Below, one piece after another: positions 39,301 to 50,900 of a stretch of DNA of 64,000 nucleotides; within the stretch, counting starts at the first letter, position 1; each line of letters starts with the position of its first letter. This DNA comes from Phorcus lineatus (lineage: Eukaryota; Mollusca; Gastropoda; Trochida; Trochidae). The translations under genes and the position numbers were made by a program. The notes under the pieces were generated by a model. The model searched no databases, was not told the DNA's origin, and worked only from the letters and a program-made list of their open reading frames with translations. Where the stretch lies: the NCBI GenBank assembly GCA_921293015.1, contig OV121087.1, forward strand, positions 6,646,501 through 6,710,500, in the 5' to 3' direction.

Positions 39301-42300
39301 CTTTTATGTAAATGTTACGCGCTAGTAAAGTGACCCTCCCTCCAAGTTCATTTGCTACAACTCTAAGGCCAATCTGCAACTGGCTATCCGTTCAGCGAGT
39401 ATTTATTACATCGCTGTATCTTAGTAATGGAATCTCATAAAATAATGTAATTAGCATTTAATAAAAGGTCATTCTATCCCCTTAACGTATATATAAGTTT
39501 GATATTAGTAGCATCTTTTATGTAAATGTTACGCGCTAGTAAAGTGACCCTCCCTCCAAGTTCATTTGCTACAACACTAAGGCCAATCTGCAACTGGCTA
39601 TCCGTTCAGCGAGCATTTGTTTACATCGTTGCAACTTAGTATATAAATCTCAAATAATAGCATTCCTAGTATCTAATGAAAGGTTATTCTATCTTCTTAA
39701 CTTTTATATAAGTTTTATATAGTAGCATCTTCTATATAATTGTTACGCGCTAGTGAAGAGACCCCCCTCCAAGTCCATTTGCTACAACAGTAAGGCCAAT
39801 CTGCGACTGGCTATCCATTCAGCGAGCATTTGTTTACATCGTTGCAACTTAGTATATAAATCTCAAATAATAGAATATCTAGTATATAAGGAAAGGTTAT
39901 TCTATCCTCTAAACGTATATAACGATTTGATAATGGTAGCATCTTCTATATAAATGTTACGCGCTAGTAAAGTAAACCCACCATGGAGTTCATTTGTCAA
40001 ACACTGAGGCCAATTTTCTACTGGCTATCCATTCAGTGAGCATTATTTACTTCGCTGCTCCTTATTAATTAAATCTCAAATATTAGTAAATCTAGTATCT
40101 GATGAAAGGTTATTCTATCCTCGTCACGTATATATAGGTTTGATAATAGTAGCATATTCTATATAAATAGAACGCGCTAGTGAATACACCCACCTTGGAG
40201 TCCGTTTGCTGCAACACTGATGCCAATCTGCGACTGGCTATCCATTCAGCGAGCTTCTCCTTAGTAATTCAATGTCAAATAATAGTATGTGTAGTATCTA
40301 CATAAAGGTAATTCTATCCTCTAAACATATTTATAGGTTTGATAATAGTAGCATCTTTTATATAAATGGTAAGCGCTAGTAAAGTGACCCGCCCTCCAAG
40401 TCCATATGCTACATCACTATTGCCAATCAGCGACTGGCTATCCATTCAGCGAGCATTTGTTAACATCGTTGCTCCTCATCAATTAAATCTCATATAATAG
40501 TATTTCTAGTACCTAATGAAAAGTTATTCTATCGTCTTAACGGATATGTAGGTTTAATAATAGTTGCATCTTCTATTAAAATACTACACGCTAGTAAAGC
40601 GACCCGCCCTCCAAGTTCATTTCCTATAACACTATGGCCAATTTGCAACTGGCTATCCGCTCAGCGAACATATTTTACTGCGCTGCTACTTAGTATTTAA
40701 ATCTCAAATAATAGTATATGTAGTATCTACATAAAGTTAATTCTATCCTCTAAACATATATATAGGTTTGATAACAGTAGCATCTTCTATATAAATGGTA
40801 CGCGCTAGTAAAGTGACCCGCCCTCCAAGTCCATATGCTACATCACGATGGCCAATCAGCGACTGGCAATCCATTCAGCGAGCATTTGTTTACATCGTTG
40901 CTCCTTAGTAATTAAATCTCAAATGATAGTATATCTAGTATATAATAAAACGTAATTCTACCCTCTGAACGTATATGTAGATTTGGTAATAGTAGCATCT
41001 TCTATGGAAATGTTACGCGCTAGTAAAGTGACCCGCCCTCGAAGTCCATTTCCTATGACACTATGGCCAATTTTGGTGTGGATATCCGTTCAGCGAGCAT
41101 TTTTGTATATCACTGCTAGTTATCAATCAAATCTCAAATGATAATATATATAGTATGTAATGAAAGGTTATTCTATCCTCTAAACGTATATGACGAGTTG
41201 ATAATGGAAGCATCCTCTATATAAATGTCACGCGCTAGTAAAGTGACCCACCTTCGAGTTCATTTGCTTTTACGGTGAGGCCAATTTTCGACTGGCTATC
41301 CATTCAGCGAGCATTATTTACTTCGCTTCTCCTTAGTAATTAAATGTCAAATAATAGTATGTGTAGTATCTAATGAACGGTAATTCTATCCTCTAAACAT
41401 ATATATAGGTTTGATAATAGTAGCATCTTTTATATAAATGGTAAGCGCTAGTAAAGTGACCCGCCCTCCAAGTCCATATGCTACATCACTATTGCCAATC
41501 AGCGACTGGCTATCCATTCAGCGAGCATTTGTTAACATCGTTGCTCCTCATTAATTAAATCTCATATAATATTATTTCTAGTATGTAATGAGAGGTTGTT
41601 CTATCCTCTTAACGTTTATATAGATTTGTTAATAGTAGCATCTTCTATAAAAATGTTACGAGCTAGTAAAGTGACCCGCCCTCGAAGTTCATTTCTTATA
41701 ACACTTAATCCAATGTGCGTCTGGCTGTCCATTCAGCGAGCATTTTTTACTTCGCTGCTTCTTAGTAATTAAATCTCAAATGATAGTATATCTAGTATCT
41801 AATGAAAGGTAATTCTATCCTCTTAAGGTATATAAAGGTTTGATAGTAGTAGCATCTTCTATATAAATGGTACGAGCTAGTAAAGTGACCCGCCCTCAAA
41901 GTTCATTACCTATAACACTGTGGCCAATTTTCGAGTGGATATCCGTTCAGCGAGCATTTTGTTTACATCGTTGCTCGTTATTAATAAAATCTCAAATAAT
42001 AGTGTATGTAGTATCTTATGAAAGGTAATTATATTCTCTTAACGTATTTATAGGTTTAATAATAGTAGCATCTTCTATAACAATGTTATGCGCTAGTAAA
42101 GTGACCCGCCCTCGAAGTTCATTTCCTATAATACTAAGGCCAGTCTGCAACTGGCTATCCGTTCAGCGAGCATATTTTACTGCGCTTCTCCTTATTAATT
42201 AAATCTCAAATAATAGTATATCTAGTATCTACTTAAATGTAATTCTATCCTCCAAACTTATATATAGGTTTGATAATAGTAGCATTTTCTATATAAATGG

Positions 42301-42310
42301 TACGCGCTAG
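33382..42310 (-). repeat. Right-arm array of ~214-bp repeats (about 42 units)
   Basis: Reverse-complement counterpart of the left arm. Inner units (33382 to about 39900) are very alike and form higher-order repeats: a C-rich variant (GTGAAGAGACCCCCC) occurs at 37591, 38667 and 39742, spacing 1,075-1,076 bp or five units. Outer units (about 39950-42310) are much more diverged, yet still keep GCTAGTAAAGTGACCC and CTATCCATTCAGCGAGCAT. No coding potential is evident. Confidence 0.95.
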
Positions 42311-42997
42311 TAAAGAGAAGTAAAAGAGGGGAGTTGAAAGTGAGAGGTGCAGGTGAAGTTACATTTTGTTCAGATATATAATTAATGAGAAACTCCAATT
42401 TAAAATACGGTAGCATTAGACTAATCTTTAATCTCTTCACTATTTGAACACTAGCTGTCACATTATAAGTATCAAATTAATAGTAAACCAACGGGTTTTT
42501 TTTACAAAATATATGTATTGCTTTAATCGAGGACGTGTATAGACCTGCATAAATTTTCGTTTTAAAAACTTCCATTTATTGGGCACGTTTTAGTATGATC
42601 ATTCGATACATAACTTGTGGGATCAATTGGCGACTTGCTATATCTACATCAATTAAATGAGATTTTTACATAGAGTCTCTTGGTGTTATGAATAAAACCA
42701 AACAAAACCATGCAAACATATATTTTATTTGAAATAAATAAACATATTGAGGCATATACACGTCGTAAAATTAAACTTAGATTAATTATCTCGTATCAAA
42801 GCGTATATATATAAAACATTCGTATAATTTAAATTGGTGTGCATTATAGTTACACATATGAATTGTCGGCCTGAATCGTCTCCAGCGCACCACAAACGCG
42901 CTTTGACAATGAGGCAAGGCAAGACCGCAAGTTCATACAAGTCGATAACTGACCATTTTAAGAATGCTCGCTGAGCGGATACTATTTAGCGTGGACC
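42311..42997. repeat. Right terminal inverted repeat segment of the giant element
   Basis: Reverse complement of this segment starts GGTCCACGCTAAATAGTATCC and follows the left end through GCTCAGCGAGCATTC, GTTATCGACTTGTATGAAC and TTGCGGTC. Diverged blocks shared with the left end lie further in, near 42430-42510. It is about 245 bp longer than the left segment. Confidence 0.85.
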
Positions 42998-43006
42998 AAC
43001 AAAATG
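42998..43006. repeat. Right 9-bp target site duplication of the giant element
   Basis: AACAAAATG directly after the right terminus, identical to 7166-7174. Confidence 0.88.
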
Positions 43007-44727
43007 TACGCCGATACAGAAGACTGTCAATCGATAAGCTTTCCAATGATAATTTGTAGATATAATCTGACAACAGTAAGTTGATATATACGGTTTCTTT
43101 AAAGAGTGTTACACTATGTTATGTGGTTGTATTGTAGACAATATTTCGCTCAAAACACACATGCAATTTTGCATATTTGTCAAAGGTGTCTGCTTCCTAG
43201 TGACCAAAAGATCGCTTACGACTTATCTTAAGATCAGATCTGATAATCTAAACTTTGTTTTATGTGCATTGAAGCATTCACGCATACCCGAAGATTAGAT
43301 TCCCTAGCCTGGTTTATCTGTAGCATTGTCTTTAGCGGCCGCTAGGGATTTTCTATTTCAACGCAGTACCCGTACCATAGACATACAGCCGTGTCGGGTA
43401 AAGATACGCTCTCGCACAAAACTTAACCTAGTAAATCAGGATGATTGTTAGATTTTAATAGATTGATGTCCTTGCATCTTTAGGCAATTTGGAAAATATG
43501 AGAATTTTTTTAGAAGGTAAAGGGGACTTAAATGGTGATTAGTCTCACAAAAGACTGACAAATTTGATAAGAACTGACAAATTCCTAGCAAACATGGCGT
43601 CATCAAACAGTTTGACTTCTAACATGATTATTGTCATTGGAAACCAAAATATTGATCCTACAATCGGTTTATCTAGATTTCAGAAAACATTTTGATAATC
43701 TATTAAAATCATAAGATTGGAAATGTTAGGTGTGTTCAAAACCTGCGTCTGTATCTTTAGCTTACACATGCCGACCATCGGGAATAGGAGGTAGTCATTG
43801 GAAAACTTTCAGTGTCATGACATAAACATTTCGACATGTATATTTTATATTAATATTACCAGTGAAGCTCTAAACGTTAACAGTGACATGGTTTTTATCC
43901 CATAAACTGTATTTTTTCGGAAGAATGTACATGTATTTCTTAGGTGCGTAAATTTACCCGACAGCATTGTACCAACCCTAAATGATTGTCAACAGGAATC
44001 CAAGGTCTAAAAAAATAATCTACATGTATCAAAGGGTAAAAAAAATAGTCAGTGGGAATGTTTAAGTGATGTGTGACCATTAAAATGTAGTCTACTTTAG
44101 CCATAGCAGACTAGCAGCTACTAAAACTCTTTGCTTGTTGGTGATTTTGCCTTATAAGTCAATATAAATGGTACTTCAATTCACACATGGCTAGAAAGGT
44201 AAAACCAATTGCCTATCCAACAAATTATTGAAGTTAGATATTTTGTTAGATTTTATATTTTGTTAATAAAAATTGACTATAATGTATGGCAGAATTAAAT
44301 CATTACATTGACAATATTTATATTGTCTAATCTTTATTTCCAGTGACACTATAACAATGCTTATTAATAGTTAAAAAATGCTCAAGTAGAAAGTTTGAAC
44401 TTCTCGAAGACAAAGAGTGGTGTAGATAATGTAGCATTCTGTGAGAAAAACAACTGTCATTTCCTAGCATAAGAAAAATCTGGAGTCAACTCATTTCACT
44501 TTTTCTGCTCAATAATATGCAAAAGAGAAAATGATGTATACATAATAAATATAAGTGAACTGACCCATTTGATAACAAAAGGTCTGTCTTGTTACTTGTA
44601 CAGTATATATGTTACTTCATGTCATATATCTCAAGAAGGCTTAATAAGACCTTGGTAAATTCCAATGACATACTTAATTTAGGATGAATATATTGTCATG
44701 TCATTTTCTTTGTTCACTACTCTTCAG
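43007..44727. other. Upstream region of the BLTP1 gene, promoter not resolved
   Basis: AT-rich sequence between the transposon and the first coding exon. It should contain the promoter and one or more 5' untranslated exons, but I cannot place them. A GC-richer patch with TCCCTAGC and its inverted partner GCTAGGGA lies near 43302-43355. Short open frames (for example 43116-43298) are unrecognised. Confidence 0.4.
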
Positions 44728-44799
44728 TCACAATGATCAAACTGTTCCCATTTGACGACACCTAATTTGAAGCAAGCATAAGAGCAAATAACAGTCATC
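44728..44799 (+). promoter_or_regulatory. Probable 5' untranslated part of the first coding exon of BLTP1, with a short uORF
   Basis: A good splice acceptor (CACTACTCTTCAG) ends at 44727, so this exon probably begins at 44728 and is joined to an upstream non-coding exon. An ATG at 44733 opens a 10-codon frame that stops at 44763-44765, before the main start. In the main frame a TAA at 44779-44781 precedes the ATG at 44800, so translation cannot begin further upstream within this exon. The exon boundary and the uORF role are inference. Confidence 0.5.
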
Positions 44800-44998
44800 A
44801 TGTCGTGGGACACAAACCAGACAATCATCGAGCAGATTCAGGAGGAGCTGCCAAAGTCGACAGTGTATTATCTCCTGATTGCCATAGTGATGGCTCAGGC
44901 GTGGACTGTCTATCTGACGTACTATCACTCTCGCATACTTGGACTCATCATCACGGCTCTGCTCAACAAGTTTGTCAAATATGGTCACATTAAACTTG
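44800..44998 (+). CDS. BLTP1: BLTP1 coding exon 1
   Basis: Residues 1-66 plus one base. Holds the start codon (A at -3, in-frame TAA 18 nt upstream) and the N-terminal membrane segment YYLLIAIVMAQAWTVYLTYY, followed by HSRILGLIITALLNKF. Ends at a GTGAGT donor. Confidence 0.95.
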
Positions 44999-47900
44999 GT
45001 GAGTCATTTTCTCATGTCTTCAAAAGATCTATCTTTAAAAAATTGGCAGCAGTGATATTTTCCCCAAAATACATATTTAGAAATTTTATAATTAATTATT
45101 TCTGAATGATAATTTCATTGGTGAAATGACTGCTGATTAATTATCATGAAGGCATTTTACAAACTTTGATTGAAAAGTAATTAAGAGTTTTCCATGCATA
45201 AGGGATCTCCTTGCCATCTTGCAAGCTAAGCATGTTAAATCAGAAATAATTATAAGGAGGTTGCAATCTTGGTGCAATTCATAGGGCTTGAATAATAAGT
45301 ATTGGACTGGCAAGAGTTATGCCCCTTGTAGGGGGGGGACTGTGAATGGATATGTTTTAAGAAAAAAATTAAATAACCACAATTTTTGCCTTCGGATTGC
45401 AGGCTCTTTCTCCTTCTCGGTGTTGTCTGGGAAGATAATGTTCCGTGAGGTGCACCTCATCACAGAGGACTATTCCATCAGAGCACAGTACGGCTGGATC
45501 ATCTTCAGATGGTGGAGACCTTACATCTACAAGGATCTCTCGGAAGGTTTATATATTTTCTTTTTTAAAAAAAAGTGGAGAGTGTTTATAGTTGTGATTA
45601 TATATCATGTTTTGTAGAATTATGATACTTATTTCTATGATTCTATATGCAACATATTAAGTGCTCATGAAATTTATTTGAATTTGTAAAAGGTCTTGAT
45701 ATTCTACATTCAAGACAAAAAACATATGTTGCTGTCTTAGAATAATCAGTATTGATAATCATTTATAGTTTTAGCATGTGAGAGGTATACACATGAATAA
45801 TAGAACAAGCAAAACATTTATGATTCCAACCTGGGTTTTAAGATTTTTCGATTTTAAAACATGATTATAATGTTGAATGCAGTATTTGTTTTGTGATACC
45901 ATGTCTGTATCATTATATGGAATGTTTACTTTGAAATTGTGTTTTTTCTCTTCTCTTGCGTAAAGCAAAACATTAAATGGCCTATTGTGACATGTATAGT
46001 GTTATAGTTATCCATATTATGTTGGTAATATCAAACTGTTTTTTCATAATTTAGTTTTCAATGTTAATATTTTCCTTAGAAATTAGAAAAAAAACCTATA
46101 AAACGCGCTGTCATGAAATGGTTAGAAAATCCCTTTTGCAGTATTGTACAGCAAGTCATGTCTGCTAACACATCCAACACAAATGATCAATAATATTTAG
46201 TTAAGTAATTAGGTGCTCGTTATGTTGCATTGTTATTTACCAATCAGTAAGATATTTCAGTATTTGATTGTATACCAAAAGGGAACCATTGATAAATAAT
46301 GTCAATATACCCTATTTGAATCATGAATACTTTGATTATGATTAATGAACAAGGATGAGTTCTCACCTGTGGTAGAATTATTTCTGAATTATCAACTATC
46401 TCACATTTTACATGAATGTAAGTTTAAAAATGTTTAGATAAAAAAGAATTATTGGATAACAAAAATTGATAAAGCCCTATTCACCAACATTTATCATATG
46501 CACACAGAAATCTCATGTAATACATGCACATTTCTCTCATTTTAAAACATAGATTTCCTCAAGAAATCGTCCCTTTTTGCTCAGAAAACAAGAACATATC
46601 AACTGGAAGTTTTCTCTTTCCCTATAGATTTCTCACATTCAGAGACACGAATGTCCCTGTTTCTGGACGGGTTGGAGTTCCATGTATACAATAGATCTGC
46701 AAACTACGCCAAACTGGAGAAGCTGTTTGGTTTGAGTCCAGAGATGGTCCCTGAGCAACCCCCAGCTGAAACAGGACAGGGGAGGTAATCAACATAGACA
46801 GGTTCAGAGAGGATATTTAATTTCATTTTAACCACTAGTTTTAATGCCGGGTGCATATAGGTCATTTTTGGCCTAACGTCGCCCTTAAATCCACCTACCT
46901 ACCTCAGAGAGGATATAGATAAATTGATCAAAGGGTTAATTATCCCCCGCTACAACAAAGTAAGCACGCAATATAGAAATGGCCCCAATCAGTTGTCTTT
47001 GCATGCGTTCATGCTTTTATTTTCTGGACCAAAATTTTTGTGATATATCTTTGCTTTAAATAGAACAATCATGATGTTAAATGTTGCCTTTTTGGTGTTC
47101 CAACTTATTCAGACCTATTTCTGCAGTTTATAAAGAATGGCCTCATAGTTTTATTTTGAGGCCAAAACTCCAAAATCATATGAACCAACTTAATGTAGTG
47201 GTGTCTTTTGGTTCTTACACCTTCTTGGTATTTTTCCGAGGGAAAACACAAATCAGTTTCATAAAAAAAACCTCCTTGAGTGCAATGGAACTTAAGATGT
47301 GGTGTAATCCTCTTTTTGAGGATGAACGTATTTCCAAGACCAATGATTAAAAAAACTTTAAAAAAATTTGAACTAAAATTTTATGAAACAAGAGTTTAGT
47401 AATCAAGGATTGAATTAAGAAAAACTACATTATCTTTGTTCATGATTTCACACTTTTCCAAAAAGGTGGGGAATATAGTCTACTCTGCATGTTGAATAAA
47501 ATTTTATTATTGCTCAGCATGTGTTCATGAGTTATTTGATTTAATTAATGATAAATGGTTTCATATTCATCCCAAATTATTACTAATTTATTTATGTTTC
47601 ATTTCAGTCGAATTAAGGTCCCAGAAAACGCTGATGGTTTACACTGGAGAGATTTGATTCCTGTGACTAAAATAGATATTAACTCTGTAAGTATTGTTTG
47701 CTGTCTAATAAAATGCTGTAACATAATTCCTAAACACAGGATAATTCTAAAAAATAAAATAAAAATATATATTTCTGTTCATTTCTTACAAGTTGTTTTC
47801 TTTTTTTAATATTGTTGAAAACTTTATTTAATAAATTGCTCTTTGACCATAGATACAACAGTTGTGTTAATTCTTGTTTACTGCCTACTTCAAAATTACA

Positions 47901-50900
47901 GTTCTTCAACTCTTTATATGTGAGTTTGTAGAAAGTTCCAAGATACCTCATGGTTAACCCAAACTTTGTAGTTGTAATGGACGTATTTCCTGCAAAAAAA
48001 TACACCTCATTGAAATTATTATTGAAACATGTGATATAGTAATTATAAAAGGGGCAGAGAGTATGTTTTTGGAGTAAAAAAACATGCCAAACAGTATCAA
48101 TGATGTTTTTTTATCGAGAAGTAGTGGTTGTTCCTGAAAATCACTTTCTTTAATCATCGCTTCAGTACCAAGGCAATAAACAGGTTTAAGTTGTAATTTG
48201 TGATAGAAAACTTGACAATGGTGCGTGTCGCTGACTCAAACATAATTCTGGAAACTTGTTTCAAACAGAGACAAAGACAAATATGGGTTGGTAGTGTTAA
48301 GTAGGTCATTTAACTGTTATTCATGTAATTTGGATCTACAATTTTGACTTATTAACATCTATATGACCGTTTTTGTATCATTATTGAAAACAAGAAAATA
48401 TCCTAAATTTGTAATTTTTGAGAAAAAGGTACATGTTTAAGAAGGATATTTGAACTTAACTCAGAAAAAATGGTATTTTTTCTCTTATCTAAGCCACATG
48501 AATATTCATGAAGCATACTCTGTGTCACTTTCATGTATCATAATCATACTACAATACCTTATAGGGGCGTGTGATATTTGGTAACTACCTGGTTCCCTAC
48601 ACGCTGGTAGGCAGTTTTGAAGAGGCCCACCTCATCTACACCACCAAGCCAGCGTCCACACCGTTCGACAAGTTCATGCATATCCTCAAGTGTAAAGCTG
48701 ACAACATGAAGGTGATGCTGGTCCCCAGTCCTAAGTACACAGGACCCGCAGCTGATGATGAGTGAGTGATGTTATGATAACTATTTTGACCAGCATTTCT
48801 ATAAGTCAATCAATGAGCTTGTTGATACTTGTTATGTGACATTGCCTGATATTAAATTCCCCCAAAATGTTATCAAGTATATCAGAATTCTTTTTCAAAA
48901 GGGATCCCGAAAAGAGATAAGGTACTCATTAGCATAAAAGCTCGTTATTTTACCATCATGACAGATTGTGACTATTTTTCAATTAAAAAAATGAAATTGA
49001 AAATTGAAAGTTTAATTTCGGATTTAGAGGCCGTTGAGTTCCTGATTGATAGAAAGAGAGGATTTTGGGAGTCAATCATTTCATATTAGGAGATGGGATA
49101 GGGCAGCAATTTCAGATAAGATCAAGAGGTCGAAGTTCTAAATCCTGCCTGCTTTAGAGAACTGTAGAGAACGCTAGTTCTAGCCGATGCTCACAGGTTT
49201 CACTGCAAGGTCACAATACAGTTGCTGGCTCTCTCTCGGCAATAATACTATCAACCATGATATAAGTGAAATACTCTTGAAAGTAGTGTTAAACCCCAAA
49301 CCACCTCACCTCATTTCGTAATATTGAATGCATTTTCAGCCGTTTTGTAATAAATCTTATCGAGTAACAATGAGTAAGGTACATGTCCAGTTCCTTCATT
49401 GTAGGCCACCAAGATACATGGGGGAAGGGTTTGTCATCATGCAGTCCAGGGATGTTGATATTTACTTCTACATGGATGAACCAGGTACAGTGTTCGGAGT
49501 TTTAAATGCTTGTGCATCTGTTTATATATCCAATGTACTAATAATTAATTATTTGAAGGCATTAGGAGGATTACTTTAATAATTGTACTGTGAACATACA
49601 CAGCATTTTAGAGTAAATGTTGAATCTTTCATCAGGTTGAGAAAATAAATAAGAATACCTGGAAGTATTTCTTATCTCCTGGTCAATCCAATGTACTAAT
49701 AATTAATCATTTGAAGGCCTTAAGAAGATTACTTTTATAATTGTACTGTGAACATACACAGCATTTTAGAGTAAATGTTGAATCTTTAATCAGGTTGATA
49801 AAATAAGTAAGAATACCTGGAAGTATTTCTTATGTCCTGGTCAAGCCAATGCTAGAAAATCAATGAAAAGGCCTTTATTATTTTATTCTGTGTTTCCTAT
49901 CACTTGACCGCCCCAAATATTCCTTCAAATCCATGTGGAAAAAGTCTTTTATTTCTTTTGATACAGCCAACAGGAAATTGTTAAAACCTAAGTATTGCTT
50001 CCAATTCATGTGAAAAAAATCTTTTTTTTCTCATGACACAGCCATCAGCAAAATGTTAAATCCTATCAACAGAACAATCAGGCGTCAAAAGATATATTGT
50101 AATAATTTTATACAAATATTGGCTTATTTAAAAATTATTGTAAAATTTTTCACCTTGCATGTATATATACATATTAATGAGACAACTGTTCCTTATTTAT
50201 GAATGAACATTGAAATGCAGATTATTGCATGTTTTCCAGGAATTGTCCCCCATGAACCGGAGTTGATGGAAATGGCAGATGGGGAGGTCGTGGTACGGCG
50301 CACATACCCCTGTATGGGAGTAGACATCAAGTGTGGACGCAACACTGATCTCAACTATGGACCTTGGGTAGACCGTCAGAGGTACAGAAGTTTTTAATCA
50401 TCAATATTTCCCACTAAGACTTTCAGAACTCATATACATAATTTCTTACTTATGCCCATGGGAAATTGTTTTGACATCCTCAAATTGAAACTCAAAGGTC
50501 AAGTTCGAGAGTTCTGCAATCCATAAAAAATCCTTGTAAACGTAATCATGAATTTTTTCTGAATTCATCTCATTGATTTCTTACTTCAGTTTCCGAAACG
50601 GTTGTGCTCTATGTACTTCAAGGTTTATCTTGTTTTCTTTTTGAATGTTATTTATTCTTTTATCATTAAATATCCTAAGACTCTCTATAATGTCGAGAGT
50701 AGCATTCTAATGATGGCGTATCGATGTTGCAGGGAACACCTGTGGAAGTTTTTCTACCCACCAGACTACCAGCCACAAGTTCCTACGACTGAGTCAGAAC
50801 CAGGAGAGAACAGGAAATTCAAAACATTTGAAGTCAAATTGACAATCATCTCTGCGGCTACATTTGATCTTCTTTTCACCAAAAATGCTGTATGTAAAAA

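Larger units (their letters stand above)
7175..42997. mobile_element. Giant foldback-like DNA transposon (35.8 kb as assembled, interrupted by an assembly gap)
   Basis: The ends are inverted repeats beginning GGTCCACGCTAAATA. The first 35 bp of the two ends differ at only two positions, and weaker similarity extends several hundred bp inward. A perfect 9-bp direct repeat flanks the element. Inside the ends are long arrays of a ~214-bp unit, plus orientation on the left and reverse-complemented on the right, so the arms could fold back on each other. The centre holds a ~164-bp tandem array and a ~4 kb core. No transposase was recognised. Nine-bp duplications and arms built of tandem subrepeats recall Drosophila Foldback elements and the Mutator (MULE) superfamily; that assignment is inference. 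The size is uncertain because sequence after the 200-N gap repeats the element from its left end, so the real single element is probably about 19-31 kb or longer, depending on arm length. Confidence 0.85.

Noticed and set aside
7175..42997. Helitron or Pearl-type element as explanation for transposon-borne ~160-bp tandem repeats
   Set aside because: Such elements lack terminal inverted repeats and do not make a 9-bp target duplication; both are present here.
7175..42997. Polinton/Maverick or giant virus insertion
   Set aside because: No polymerase, integrase, ATPase or capsid-like frames; the interior is satellite DNA and LINE debris, and the duplication is 9 bp instead of 6.
43560..43695. 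ATGGCGTCATC start with a 33-codon frame as an upstream BLTP1 exon
   Set aside because: It ends in a stop, shows no homology and no convincing donor site.
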